Shown: positions 1 to 10,384 of the stretch, in pieces
How the letters are laid out: the number at the start of each line of letters is the position of its first letter
How positions within the stretch are numbered: position 1 is the stretch's first letter
DNA from: an uncultured Chlorobiaceae bacterium
GTDB taxonomy: Bacteria > Bacteroidota > Chlorobiia > Chlorobiales > Chlorobiaceae
Assembly: GCA_903866255.1 (NCBI GenBank)
Contig: CAIPMW010000009.1
Location: 1-64,000 of the forward strand
Reading direction: 5' to 3'
DNA length: 64,000 nt
The notes under the pieces: generated by a model
Databases searched by the model: none
What the model was told of the DNA's origin: nothing
The model's input: only the letters and a program-made list of their open reading frames with translations
Position numbers and translations under genes: made by a program

Positions 1-95
1 CCAGGTGATCACCTCTTCCCATTCCGAACAGAGTAGTTAAGCCCTGGAGAGCCGATGGTACTGCCTAAAAGCGGGAGAGTAGGTCGTCGCCGAGT
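1..95 (+). rRNA. rrf: 5S ribosomal RNA, 3' portion (truncated by window start)
   Basis: Sequence ccaggtgatcacctcttcccattccgaacagagtagttaagccctggagagccgatggtactgcc...gggagagtaggtcg matches the conserved 5S rRNA core; 3' boundary approximate. Confidence 0.9.
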
Positions 96-147
96 TTTTA
101 TCACAGCTCAAGCCCATCACTCGATGGGCTTTGCTGTTTCAGCTCTT

Positions 148-720
148 TCAGATTTCACATCGATACTGGCAGCGTATGCTCTTGTTTTCTTTTCGGATAT
201 CTGCCTTGATTACAGCTTTTTTATTCACCAGCTCCTGTAAAAGGGTTGTGAAGGTACCGAGGTAGAAGTTCCCTACCACTGGCTGCGTTGGGAAGGTTAC
301 CCGGACGGATATCTCAGGTGGACGGCTCAGGGTGTATGCGAACTCCCCACTTCCTGCAAACGTCCATGCATTTTTGCTGATGGCGAAAAAGAGCAGTCTG
401 AAAGCAGGGCGAGGCGGGAGAAGTTTTACTATCCTCTGGAAGATGCCTGGAATACGGACTTTCAGCAAGTATCGTGCAGTTCTTTCACCGGAATCTTTCA
501 GGATACTTGCGGTTGCTGTGTCCCCTATCTCTTTTTGAAGCGCACCAACCAGTGTGTGAAATTTGGTCTCTTCAGTCATCTCTTTTGGCAGATTTCCAAT
601 AAGATACCCCTGGCCTATTTTACGCAGCATGTTTTCTGCTTTTGTTTTACCGTAGGTGGCTTCAAGAGCGGCAACTGTCTGGATAATGGAATTAGGTCCT
701 ATTTTTGATGGCGTAGTCAT
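148..720 (-). CDS. bchJ: BchJ-like 4-vinyl reductase domain (V4R) protein, bacteriochlorophyll biosynthesis
   Basis: 190 aa ORF resembling the BchJ/V4R family (IIQTVAALEATYGKTKAENMLRKIGQGYL...); green sulfur bacterial context. Confidence 0.75.
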   Translation of the reverse strand: MTTPSKIGPNSIIQTVAALEATYGKTKAENMLRKIGQGYLIGNLPKEMTEETKFHTLVGALQKEIGDTATASILKDSGERTARYLLKVRIPGIFQRIVKLLPPRPAFRLLFFAISKNAWTFAGSGEFAYTLSRPPEISVRVTFPTQPVVGNFYLGTFTTLLQELVNKKAVIKADIRKENKSIRCQYRCEI

Positions 721-736
721 ATAAATTTGTTTTTGG

Positions 737-1858
737 TTACAGGACTTTGATATGTATATCGATATGTTCTGCGCTCCAGTGCGCCCGAACAGTCACTTTC
801 TCAGGATAATATCCGAAGGGTTCGGCTGGCAGAAAAGGGTTGACGGAGCCTGGATTCCATGGTGACTTTGTCTCGTTTTTTTTTCTGTTTGAAGAGTAGG
901 CGCTGATGGTATAACTGCCAGGAGGCAACTCTTTGAACGAGTAGTGAAATACTCCTTTTTTATTCCGTGATGCCGTTGTGCTGAAGGATGCTGTCGGGGT
1001 TGATGCTTCAACAACAATTTCTTCTCCTGAAGCAAAACATCTTCCCGAAATACCTCCTGTTTCGGATGGAGCAGGCGGCGTTTTGACTGACGACGGTTGA
1101 GATTTTCTGGAAAGTTCTGAAAACCTGAAAATCAGATTGGCAGAGCCGGCTGGCACAAGCGCTGTACTGCACAGGCCAATCTCTTCTGAACCCGGAGCGA
1201 AATGCAGGTCATTGTTTTTGTCGTTTATCGCAATGATTCTGTATGAGCCAGCAGCAATGTGGTGAAATGAGAAGGTGCCGGTTATATCTGCCTGAACGAG
1301 GTAGTCGGGTATGTTTTGCAGCAGGTCTCCTGTACCGGTGGTTCCTGGGTCTTCAGCAAAAGCGAGTATCAGCGCATTTGTAGCAGGTGAAAAGTCATTA
1401 TTGATCACCTTTCCACTGATAGTACTGTTATTGATAGTCGCACCTGTGGAAAAAGTCAGGGCATAAGGAGCGGCAAAGGTTCGCCCCATGTTGTCCCTGA
1501 GTGTTTTATTGAGGGTGATGCTATAGGTTTGGTTGCGTGCCAGTGGTTTATCTACGCTTAATTCAGCGTTTTTGCCGTCGATGGTTATGTCGTACACACC
1601 GATGGAGGGAGAAAAGATAAGGGCGTTGAGTAATTGCCGTGCAGTAACTTCATGATTGAAAGTCAGTCTGATTATGCCTGTTGATACATTAAGGCTCAAC
1701 GGTGCAGGATCGGAGAATAGTATTCGTAACGGGTCGGTATTTGTCGGGCCTCCTGAGGGAGGGATATCGGAAGCACAGCCGCTGGCAATCCAGAGCAGGA
1801 GCATGAAGAGCATGTTTATTGGGCGGGAGGCACTCTGCATGAAAATCCTTCGGATCAC
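737..1858 (-). CDS. Ig-like (SbsA-type) domain lipoprotein
   Basis: N-terminal hydrophobic segment with lipobox-like ASGC, PPSGGPTNTDP motif and Ig-like beta repeats typical of Bacteroidetes/Chlorobi lipoproteins. Confidence 0.65.
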   Translation of the reverse strand: MIRRIFMQSASRPINMLFMLLLWIASGCASDIPPSGGPTNTDPLRILFSDPAPLSLNVSTGIIRLTFNHEVTARQLLNALIFSPSIGVYDITIDGKNAELSVDKPLARNQTYSITLNKTLRDNMGRTFAAPYALTFSTGATINNSTISGKVINNDFSPATNALILAFAEDPGTTGTGDLLQNIPDYLVQADITGTFSFHHIAAGSYRIIAINDKNNDLHFAPGSEEIGLCSTALVPAGSANLIFRFSELSRKSQPSSVKTPPAPSETGGISGRCFASGEEIVVEASTPTASFSTTASRNKKGVFHYSFKELPPGSYTISAYSSNRKKNETKSPWNPGSVNPFLPAEPFGYYPEKVTVRAHWSAEHIDIHIKVL

Positions 1859-1965
1859 TGGTGAGAGAGGCTTGATTGTATCTGACCGTGAAAATTCGTA
1901 AATTAGAAACTAATGTAGTTCTATAAAAGTTTTTCGTGAAAAATTATAGATTGAGTGCCATATAG

Positions 1966-3441
1966 ATGCCCAGACAAAATTATAAGGTTCTTTACGTCTC
2001 CGGTGAAGTTTCTCCTTTTGTAAGAATCAGCCAATTGGCTGATTTTATGGCATCTTTTCCCCAGGCTATCGAAGAAGAGGGTTTTGAGGCTCGTATCATG
2101 ATGCCAAAGTATGGCACTATTAATGATCGAAAGTTCCGACTCCATGATGTGTTGCGTCTCTCCGATATTGAGGTTCAGCTTAAAGAGAAAACCGACTTGC
2201 TGAATGTCAAGGTAACGGCGTTGCCTTCAAGCAAGATCCAGACATATTTCCTTTATAACGAAAAATATTTCAAGCGCAACGGTTTTTTTACAGAAACCTG
2301 TAACGGAAGTGATCTTAAGGGAAGCACAGACAAGATTGTCTTTTTTAATATTGGCGTGCTTGAGACCCTGCTGCGTCTGGGTTGGAAGCCTGACATTATC
2401 CATTGTCATGACTGGCATGCCAGTCTTATTCCTCTTCTGTTGAAGACGGTTTATGCATCCAATGCGTTTTTCAGGGATATAAAAACTGTGTTGACCATTC
2501 ATAATATTTATCGTCAGGGAGTCCTTCCATACAAGGCGTTTCAGAGGTCATTGCCTGACGAAGTCTGCTCAGGGCTCTATTGCCCCCATGACGATGTGAA
2601 CATGCTTTATACTGGTGTTGAACATGTTGATCTCCTCACGACAACTTCCCGGCTGTATGCTGAGGAGATTGTTCGCGATGGCCCCAGGGCTTATGGCCTT
2701 GGGCGGATTCTTGAAGAGTCCAGGGCGACGTTATATGGTATTATCAACGGCATTGACAGCAGGCAGTGGAATGCCTCAACAGACAAGCTTATAAAAAAGC
2801 GGTATAGTCTGGAACATTTGGAGGGAAAGCTGGAGAATAAAAAAGCGCTGCTTGAGCATGCTGGCCTGCCCTGGCGCGAAGGAGTGCCTCTGGTGGGGGT
2901 TATTGCCAATTTTGATGAATTTCAGGGCGCTGATCTCCTTCTGCAGAGTCTTGAAAAGCTTCTTTCCCTCGATATTCAGCTTCTTGTCAGTGGTTCAGGT
3001 GACAAGAAATATGAAACATTGTTTCAGGATTTTGTTCTGAAGCATCCTGGGCAGATGAGCGTTCAGGCTGAATATTCTGATACTTTGTTTCACCTTCTTA
3101 TTGCGGGTCTGGATATTCTGCTTATGCCTGGCATGATTGAGTCATGCGGTATGATGCAGATGTTTGCCATGAATTATGGTACAATACCTGTCGCTTATGC
3201 TTCCGGCGGAGTTGTTGAAACCATAGTGGATCATACCGACAGGAGAGGCTCAGGGTTTCTTTTTTATGATTATACTGCCGAATCGCTTGTTGGCAAGCTT
3301 GGTGACGCTCTCCAATGCTTCCATGACGAGGAGTGCTGGCCGCAGATTATGGCTGAGGCTATGACTCGCGACTTTACCTGGAAAAATTCAGCTCAAGAGT
3401 ATGACCATCTCTACCGCGAACTTCTTGAACCACAGGGATGA
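1966..3441 (+). CDS. glgA: Glycogen synthase (GT5)
   Basis: KVLYVSGEVSPFVR start, HDWHASLIPLLL, NGIDSRQWN, and a C-terminal glycosyltransferase domain. Confidence 0.85.
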   Translation: MPRQNYKVLYVSGEVSPFVRISQLADFMASFPQAIEEEGFEARIMMPKYGTINDRKFRLHDVLRLSDIEVQLKEKTDLLNVKVTALPSSKIQTYFLYNEKYFKRNGFFTETCNGSDLKGSTDKIVFFNIGVLETLLRLGWKPDIIHCHDWHASLIPLLLKTVYASNAFFRDIKTVLTIHNIYRQGVLPYKAFQRSLPDEVCSGLYCPHDDVNMLYTGVEHVDLLTTTSRLYAEEIVRDGPRAYGLGRILEESRATLYGIINGIDSRQWNASTDKLIKKRYSLEHLEGKLENKKALLEHAGLPWREGVPLVGVIANFDEFQGADLLLQSLEKLLSLDIQLLVSGSGDKKYETLFQDFVLKHPGQMSVQAEYSDTLFHLLIAGLDILLMPGMIESCGMMQMFAMNYGTIPVAYASGGVVETIVDHTDRRGSGFLFYDYTAESLVGKLGDALQCFHDEECWPQIMAEAMTRDFTWKNSAQEYDHLYRELLEPQG

Positions 3442-4031
3442 TAACGCAAAAAATCAAGGTCCTTTTTCTTGATCGGGATGGTACTATCAATCAGGATACT
3501 GGCTCTTACATCGCTTCAAGAGAGCAACTGCTGCTCATTGATCGTGCTGGCGAGGCGATTGCGCTTGCAAGGCGTGCCGGCTTTCGAATTGTTATTGTGA
3601 CCAACCAGGCGGGGATTGCCAGAGGGATTGCCACCATAGAGCAGGTAGAGGGGGTAAACCGGTATCTCAATCAACTGCTCACGGCAAAAGATGCAGGATT
3701 TGACCGCTGTTATTACTGTCCCTTTCATCCAGACTATCCCCATCCTGAATACGACCGGTTTGCTGATTTCAGGAAACCGGCGACAGGTATGGTTGAGCAG
3801 GCAATTGATGAATTTCTCGCGGAAGGGCTCATCGTTGACAGATCTGCATCGTTTTTTGTTGGAGATAAAACACTTGATGTTGAGTGTGGTTTGCGTGCCG
3901 GGCTCAGGCCTGTGCTGGTAAGGACAGGGCATAACGAAGAAGAGCTCTGCTTTGCACAAAATATTATTCCTGAATTTGTGGCTGATGATCTCTATCAAGC
4001 TGTTACGGAGTACATTCTGGCCTCTTCATGA
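3438..4031 (+). CDS. gmhB: D-glycero-D-manno-heptose 1,7-bisphosphate 7-phosphatase-like HAD phosphatase
   Basis: HAD motif FLDRDGTIN, VTNQAGIARG, CYYCPFHP, FVGDKTLDVECG. Confidence 0.85.
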   Translation: MITQKIKVLFLDRDGTINQDTGSYIASREQLLLIDRAGEAIALARRAGFRIVIVTNQAGIARGIATIEQVEGVNRYLNQLLTAKDAGFDRCYYCPFHPDYPHPEYDRFADFRKPATGMVEQAIDEFLAEGLIVDRSASFFVGDKTLDVECGLRAGLRPVLVRTGHNEEELCFAQNIIPEFVADDLYQAVTEYILASS

Positions 4032-4068
4032 TGTTATTGTCTCGTTTGACGTCAGATGATAGCGCCGC

Positions 4069-5193
4069 ATGCTGACGCTTTACGTGCATATTCCGTTCTG
4101 TAAGGCTCGTTGCTCCTATTGTGATTTTTATCTTGTTACAAAGAAGGAGCATATCAATGCTTTTTTCAGGGCGCTTTCCCTTGAGACCGCTGCTCGCTCT
4201 GCTGATCTCAAGGGAACGGTCATCAGTGCCATCCATTTTGGAGGAGGTACACCATCGTTTGTGCCAGTGCGTTTTCTTGCCGGATGGCTTGACCAGCTTC
4301 GCTCGCTTTGTACGTTTGCTGCCGACATTGAAATTGCCCTTGAGGCCAATCCCGAAGATCTTTCGGCAGAGATAATGGACGAGCTTCGTGCAGCGGGGAT
4401 AACGCGACTCAGTTTGGGGGTGCAATCATTTATTCCTGAAAAGCTTAAGATACTTGGTCGGAAGCATGGTGTGCCTGAGTCGCGGCGGGTAACTGCTGGT
4501 GCGCTCCAGAAGTTCGACTCAGTGAGCGTGGATCTTATTTGCGGAGTTCCAGGAGAGGATCTTGCGATGTGGAATGCCGATTTTCATGAGGCGCTGTCGT
4601 ATCACCCTCACCATCTTTCCGTCTATATGCTCTCGGTTGAGCCGAAGACACAGATCCATCGTACGATAGCAAAGGGGATACTTGCTGCTCCTGATGATGC
4701 CGTGCAGGCCTCATTCTATGAAGTGGCAATGAGTGAAGCGGCTCTTCATGGGTACAGCCATTATGAGGTCTCCAATTTTTGTCTGCCGGGTCATCATTCC
4801 CGTTATAACCTTGCAAGCTGGAAGCGTGAGCCATACCTTGGCTTTGGCCCTTCAGCCCACAGTTTTCTTGTTGCTGAGAAGCGTGAAATCCGCATGGCCA
4901 ATGTATCAAGCTTGACCCGATATATGGCCGCACCCGCTCATGCTGTTGTGTTTCATGAAGAGTTGTCGGCTGAAGAGCGGTTTACTGAAAAGGTTTTTCT
5001 CTCGCTTCGAATAAACTGCGGTCTTGATGTTGAGTTTTTGCGAAAAGAAAATAAATTGGGGCATCGCGTTGCAGAGAGTATTGATCAATTTGCCGGGAAA
5101 GGGTGGATTCGGCTTGATGCGGGGCTCCTTTACCTGACGGAAAAAGGTTTTTTGTTTGCCGATTATATAGCAGCGGCTCTTATTGTCGCTTAA
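4069..5193 (+). CDS. hemW: Radical SAM protein HemW (coproporphyrinogen III oxidase-like)
   Basis: YVHIPFCKARCSYCDFY, HFGGGTPSF, GVQSF, HYEVSNFC. Confidence 0.9.
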   Translation: MLTLYVHIPFCKARCSYCDFYLVTKKEHINAFFRALSLETAARSADLKGTVISAIHFGGGTPSFVPVRFLAGWLDQLRSLCTFAADIEIALEANPEDLSAEIMDELRAAGITRLSLGVQSFIPEKLKILGRKHGVPESRRVTAGALQKFDSVSVDLICGVPGEDLAMWNADFHEALSYHPHHLSVYMLSVEPKTQIHRTIAKGILAAPDDAVQASFYEVAMSEAALHGYSHYEVSNFCLPGHHSRYNLASWKREPYLGFGPSAHSFLVAEKREIRMANVSSLTRYMAAPAHAVVFHEELSAEERFTEKVFLSLRINCGLDVEFLRKENKLGHRVAESIDQFAGKGWIRLDAGLLYLTEKGFLFADYIAAALIVA

Positions 5194-5221
5194 GCCACTA
5201 TTATCAGAGTACGTTTTATCC

Positions 5222-7861
5222 ATGAGACACCGGACGATTAACCGCATACTTGCTGCCGTTCTTTTTTTTGTCGCTGAATATTTATACCTCCGCACCATGG
5301 CCCCCACCTTTTCGTTCTGGGATTGCGGAGAGTTTATTGCCACTGCTGTTACCCTTGGAATTCCCCATCCTCCGGGTGCGCCGCTTTTTCTGCTGCTCGG
5401 GCGTCTCTTCTCCATGATTCCTTTGTTCAGTGATGCCGGGGCACGGGTGAACCTTATCAGCACCCTTGCCAGTGCGGCAACCATCATGTTGACCTACCTG
5501 ATTATTGTGCGGTTGATTACCCATTATCGCAAGAGTGAGCCTGACTTGTGGAGCCTGCCTGAAAAGGTATCAGCCTATGGCGGGGCTGTTGTGGGAGCGG
5601 TGGCTCTTGCCTTGTCCGACAGCTTCTGGTTCAATGCCGTTGAGGCGGAGGTGTACGCTCTTTCATCACTCTTTACAGCTCTGGTTGTCTGGTTGATTCT
5701 TCGCTGGTATGAAGAGGATCCGGCACCAGGCCATGAACGGTGGCTGTTGCTTGTGATCTACATTATCGGGCTTTCCATAGGAGTTCATCTGCTCAGTCTG
5801 CTCGCCGTTTTTGCCGTTGCACTGCTCTACTACTTCAAGAAATATGAGGTTACGGTTAAATCCTTTGCACTTTTTACTGTTGCATCGTCCGGACTTTTTT
5901 TCCTGATTTATATTGGCATTATCAAAGGCCTTCCGATACTGCTGCAACATACCTCGTGGTGGGGTTTTGCACTCTTTCTCATACTGCTTGGCTATGCTAC
6001 ATGGTATTCGCACATCAACCGAATGGCTCTGCTCAATACCATGTTGATCTCTCTTTTTCTGATCGTTATCGGCTATACCTCTTATGGTATGATCTCGGTG
6101 CGTGCGCAGGCAGGGCCGCCGATCAACGAAAATAATCCATCGACCTCCGAGGCTTTTTTCTCTTACCTTAATCGCGATCAGTACGGGGAGATGCCGCTCT
6201 GGCCGAGGCGGTGGTCTCCTGAGCCAGTACATCAGTACTACTATAAGCAGTATTCGAGCGACCTCGACTATTTTCTCTCTTACCAGTTGGACAACATGTA
6301 CCTCCGTTATTTTGGCTGGCAGTTTATTGGCAGGGAGCATGATATGGAGGGGGCTGGAGTTGATTGGTCTGTGCTGTGGGGAATTCCCTTTTTTGTCGGA
6401 CTTGCTGGCGCAATAAGTCATTTCAGACGGCAGTGGAAAATGGGGCTGGTTGTTACCACACTTTTTGTGCTTACTGGCGCAGCGCTGGTGATCTATCTTA
6501 ACCAGACAGAACCTCAGGCGCGTGAGCGTGATTACAGTTATGCTGGCAGTTTTTTTGCCTTTGCTCTCTGGATAGGGATCGGGATTGAGAGTATCTGGCA
6601 GTGGCTTGTCAAGCGTTTGAAGCTTGTTGGTCGCAGGCCGCAGGTGCTTGTTGCCGCCCTGACGGTTTGTGCCGGGGTGTTTCTGATTAATGGCCGGATG
6701 TTACAGGCAAACTATCGTATGCACGACCGTTCAGGGAATTTTGTGCCTTGGGACTGGGCATGGAATATGCTCCAGAGCTGTGAAAAAGATGCTATCCTGT
6801 TTACCAATGGTGATAATGATACCTTTCCTTTGTGGTATCTGCAGGAGGTTGAACGCATTCGTACTGACGTTCGTGTGGTCAACCTGAGTCTTGCCAATAC
6901 CGGATGGTATCTCCACCAGTTGAAAAACAGCACCCCGCGTGGGGCAAAACCGGTTGCGTTCAGTTTGGGTGATGGTGAGATTGATGCCATCACCTATCTC
7001 CCAATTGACTCTGTTGATGCCGTACTTCCTTCATCGGTTGCTCGGCGGGAGCTGTTGCGTGAGTCGAGCCTTCGAGGCCTTTCGTTGCCTGCTGAGCCGG
7101 TTGACACCATGACCTGGCTGCTGAAACCGGGGTTTGTGTACAATAATCAGGGCTACCTTCGCCCCCAGGATATTGCTGTGTATGAGATTCTGATGAATAA
7201 TTTTGCCAGACGGCCGATCTATTTTGCTCTGACGGTTGATCCCGAAAGCATGATTGGCCTCGAAAACTATCTGCGTCTTGATGGTCTGGCCTACAGGGTT
7301 GTGCCGCTTAAAAGTTCCGATACAATGAGTTATGTCGATCCGGTGCTTTTGTACAGAAACCTTGTCCAGCTCTACAAGTACAGAAATCTTAATAATCGTG
7401 AGGTTACCCTTGAGGAGACCTCACGGAGATTGTGTGGCAACTATCCTCCTCTTTTTGTTCGACTTGCTCTTGAGCTGGCGGCAGACCCTTCGGGAGTGGT
7501 TCCAATACGTGATGCCTCTGGCGCCGTAAGGAGTATCAAGCGTGGAGAACTTGCATTGCAGGTGCTTGATACTTCTGCGAGATTTCTGCCGCTTGGACAG
7601 TATCCTCTGAATCCCGAAATTGCTGGTTCGGTGATTGCCCTGTATGTTCTCCTTGGTGAAAAGCAGAAAACCTCTTTGTATATTGATTACCTTGAAAAGT
7701 TGAGCAGCCACTCATCACCGGGCATGGATCCTCGTCTTTATTATGCACTGGCGAGAGCGTATAGTGATGTTGGCAGAAAGGAGGAGGCGCAGCGTATCGT
7801 CGAGTCGCTTGCTGCAGAGCTGAAAGAGCCTGAATTGATCAAAGAATTTGAAACAAAATAA
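5222..7861 (+). CDS. DUF2723 multi-spanning membrane protein (O-mannosyltransferase-like)
   Basis: APTFSFWDCGEFIATAVTLGIPHPPGAPLF is the DUF2723 hallmark; many TM segments; ATG chosen at 5222. Confidence 0.8.
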   Translation: MRHRTINRILAAVLFFVAEYLYLRTMAPTFSFWDCGEFIATAVTLGIPHPPGAPLFLLLGRLFSMIPLFSDAGARVNLISTLASAATIMLTYLIIVRLITHYRKSEPDLWSLPEKVSAYGGAVVGAVALALSDSFWFNAVEAEVYALSSLFTALVVWLILRWYEEDPAPGHERWLLLVIYIIGLSIGVHLLSLLAVFAVALLYYFKKYEVTVKSFALFTVASSGLFFLIYIGIIKGLPILLQHTSWWGFALFLILLGYATWYSHINRMALLNTMLISLFLIVIGYTSYGMISVRAQAGPPINENNPSTSEAFFSYLNRDQYGEMPLWPRRWSPEPVHQYYYKQYSSDLDYFLSYQLDNMYLRYFGWQFIGREHDMEGAGVDWSVLWGIPFFVGLAGAISHFRRQWKMGLVVTTLFVLTGAALVIYLNQTEPQARERDYSYAGSFFAFALWIGIGIESIWQWLVKRLKLVGRRPQVLVAALTVCAGVFLINGRMLQANYRMHDRSGNFVPWDWAWNMLQSCEKDAILFTNGDNDTFPLWYLQEVERIRTDVRVVNLSLANTGWYLHQLKNSTPRGAKPVAFSLGDGEIDAITYLPIDSVDAVLPSSVARRELLRESSLRGLSLPAEPVDTMTWLLKPGFVYNNQGYLRPQDIAVYEILMNNFARRPIYFALTVDPESMIGLENYLRLDGLAYRVVPLKSSDTMSYVDPVLLYRNLVQLYKYRNLNNREVTLEETSRRLCGNYPPLFVRLALELAADPSGVVPIRDASGAVRSIKRGELALQVLDTSARFLPLGQYPLNPEIAGSVIALYVLLGEKQKTSLYIDYLEKLSSHSSPGMDPRLYYALARAYSDVGRKEEAQRIVESLAAELKEPELIKEFETK

Positions 7862-7866
7862 CTATT

Positions 7867-8667
7867 ATGCGGAGTGCGATTCATTCAACTGCGATTATTG
7901 GCCAGAGTGCAATTTTAGGAGAGGGTGTCAGTGTTGGCGCCTTTACCGTTATTGAGGATGATGTCGAAATCGGCGCTGGTACCACAATATGGCCCCATGT
8001 TCATATTGCATCAGGCGCACGAATAGGAAGTGGCTGCAAGATCTATTCAGGTGCGGTGCTCTCCACAGAGCCCCAGGATCTCAAATTTTCTGGTGAAAAA
8101 ACCTTTCTTTATGTCGGAGACCGGACGGTTGTTCGAGAGTGCGTTACACTGAATCGTGGCACCTTGGCTAGCGGGAAGACCGTCATTGGCTCCGACAATC
8201 TCTTTATGGCTTATTCTCATGTTGGCCATGACTGTTTGATTGGGAGTCATGTTGTCGTTGCAAATTGTGTCCCGTTTGGCGGTCATTGTGAGGTTGGTGA
8301 TTATGTGGTTGTTGGAGGGCTTTCCGGTGTGCACCAGTTTGTCCGGATCGGACGTTTCTCAATGGTGGGGGCACTGTCAAGGGCTACGCTTGATGTTCCA
8401 CCCTTTGTCATGGCCTCCGGGCATGAGTCATTCCGTTTTGAGGGTCTTAACAGTATTGGTCTGAAACGGAGGGGCTTTACTTCGGAAAAGATAACCCTCA
8501 TTAAAGATGCCTATCGGATTATTTTTCAGTCGGGACTTCTTCTTGCTAACGCTATCGAGAAGGTAAAGTTGGAACTGCCTCCTGAGCCGGAACTGCTGGA
8601 GATTCTTGACTTTTTCGCAGCAGGCAGCCATGGCAGAAAATTTATCAGGCCTTTCAATCACAAATAG
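7867..8667 (+). CDS. lpxA: UDP-N-acetylglucosamine acyltransferase
   Basis: Left-handed beta-helix hexapeptide repeats, AIIGQSAILGEGVSVGAFTVIEDDVEIG, HVGHDCLIG, GLNSIGLKRRGF. Confidence 0.9.
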   Translation: MRSAIHSTAIIGQSAILGEGVSVGAFTVIEDDVEIGAGTTIWPHVHIASGARIGSGCKIYSGAVLSTEPQDLKFSGEKTFLYVGDRTVVRECVTLNRGTLASGKTVIGSDNLFMAYSHVGHDCLIGSHVVVANCVPFGGHCEVGDYVVVGGLSGVHQFVRIGRFSMVGALSRATLDVPPFVMASGHESFRFEGLNSIGLKRRGFTSEKITLIKDAYRIIFQSGLLLANAIEKVKLELPPEPELLEILDFFAAGSHGRKFIRPFNHK

Positions 8668-8680
8668 TTATTCCTGCGCT

Positions 8681-9664
8681 ATGTCTCAATGGGCAATTGG
8701 TATAGATTTTGGTGGTACGGCAATCAAGGCGGCGGTGGTCGACAAAGAGAGAGGTATTCAGACAGAAAGGAAGCTTCTTACTGATACCGCTTCAGGGCCA
8801 GGTGGCATTGTGGTACAACTTTCTGGCATTGTTGCTGATCTTTATCGCGAAGCCTCCGGGAGCCTTGACCCCGGTCATTTTGCTGGTGTTGGAGTGGGAG
8901 CTCCGGGAGCGGTTAATGTGGTGAAGGGAGTGCTAAGCTATCCTCCAAATCTTCCTGGCTGGACGGTGTTTCCTTTGCGGGATGAACTGCAAAAATGCCT
9001 CCATGAGAAGGAACAATTATCTCTTTCAGTTGTTCTGGACAATGATGCCAATGTGGCAGCTTTTGGTGAAGCGGTCTATGGCGCCGGAAGAGAGTTTCAG
9101 GATTTCCTCATGGTGACTCTTGGAACTGGTGTTGGAGGTGGTATAGTGTTGAACAGAAAATTATATCATGGAGCTTATGGTACTGCGGGGGAGGTTGGTT
9201 TTATGATTCTCGATTTTGATGGGCCAACTATTCATGCAGGTATACGGGGTACTCTTGAGAGCTTTATCGGAAAAAAAGGAATTCTTGCGATTGCCCGGCA
9301 GATGATTGAGGAGAGCTCAACAGCATCTGCTGTTACCGACCTCTGTGGCGGTGACTATGCACGACTTTCTCCGCGACATCTTGAACAGGCGGCTCTCAAG
9401 GGCGACGAAGTTTCGCTTGCGATCTGGCATCGGGTTGGCTCTCTTCTTGGTATCGGGCTTGCCAATGTTGCTGTGCTTATGGATATCCGAAAATTTGTTA
9501 TTGGAGGTGGTATCTCGGCCGCAGGTGACCTGATTTTTGTTCCAGCCCTGGAGCAGCTTCGTCGATCGATGCTTCCGCCCATGCATGAAGGGCTTGAGCT
9601 TGTTCCGGCGCGTCTCGGCAACAAGGCCGGGATGTATGGCGCAGCAGCTTTATGCTTCGGCTAA
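8681..9664 (+). CDS. ROK-family glucokinase
   Basis: WAIGIDFGGTAIKAAVVD, GVGAPGAVN, NDANVAAFGEAVYGAG, TLGTGVGGGIV. Confidence 0.85.
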   Translation: MSQWAIGIDFGGTAIKAAVVDKERGIQTERKLLTDTASGPGGIVVQLSGIVADLYREASGSLDPGHFAGVGVGAPGAVNVVKGVLSYPPNLPGWTVFPLRDELQKCLHEKEQLSLSVVLDNDANVAAFGEAVYGAGREFQDFLMVTLGTGVGGGIVLNRKLYHGAYGTAGEVGFMILDFDGPTIHAGIRGTLESFIGKKGILAIARQMIEESSTASAVTDLCGGDYARLSPRHLEQAALKGDEVSLAIWHRVGSLLGIGLANVAVLMDIRKFVIGGGISAAGDLIFVPALEQLRRSMLPPMHEGLELVPARLGNKAGMYGAAALCFG

Positions 9665-9683
9665 TTATCTTTTTTCAAGTACC

Positions 9684-10376
9684 ATGCGCGAACAGTTGCT
9701 TCATCTTTTTTTTCCCCATGTCTGCCTGATCTGCAAGAGACTTCTGCAACCAGGTGAAGAGCACTGTTGCACTGATTGCATGAGGGAGTTCTCTCCTTTC
9801 ACAACACCGTCAGAGGCCGAAATGGAGTTGCGGGAAACGATAACTGCTCATTTTGGCGAACAGTTTCCGTTTGAACGGGGCTGGTGCAGTTACCTTTTTC
9901 ACAAGAAAAGTCCATTGCAGCAGGTGCTTCACTCCATGAAGTATGAGGGGCTCTTTAACCTTGGCACCAGTTTTGGCCGTCAACTTGGCAAATGGATGCT
10001 TTCGGACGGGAGGCTTGGAGATATAGACTGTATTGTGCCGATTCCACTGCACCGGCTTAAAAAAATTGAACGCTCCTATAACCAGTCAGAAAAAATTGCA
10101 GAGGGTCTTGCTCAATCATTGCGGCAACCGGTGCGGGCCGAATTTCTTGTCAGAAAAAGATTTACTGTTTCCCAGACTGGCCTTTCAGCCATTGATCGGA
10201 AAAAAAATTCTGCCGGTGCGTTTTTTGCTACCAGCGGGGTGCGAGGCGGGCATGTACTCCTGGTTGATGATGTTGTGACCACGGGTGCCACCATGGCTGC
10301 TGCGGCAGAGGCTCTTCGCCAGGCTGGAGCGAGGAGTGTCTCGCTCGCCGCTCTTGCTCTGGCTGCAAGGGAGTAA
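9684..10376 (+). CDS. ComF-family phosphoribosyltransferase
   Basis: CxxC zinc-binding N-terminus (CLICKRLLQPGEEHCCTDC), IVPIPLHRLKKIERSYNQSEKIA, VLLVDDVVTTGATM. Confidence 0.9.
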   Translation: MREQLLHLFFPHVCLICKRLLQPGEEHCCTDCMREFSPFTTPSEAEMELRETITAHFGEQFPFERGWCSYLFHKKSPLQQVLHSMKYEGLFNLGTSFGRQLGKWMLSDGRLGDIDCIVPIPLHRLKKIERSYNQSEKIAEGLAQSLRQPVRAEFLVRKRFTVSQTGLSAIDRKKNSAGAFFATSGVRGGHVLLVDDVVTTGATMAAAAEALRQAGARSVSLAALALAARE

Positions 10377-10384
10377 AAGAGGCA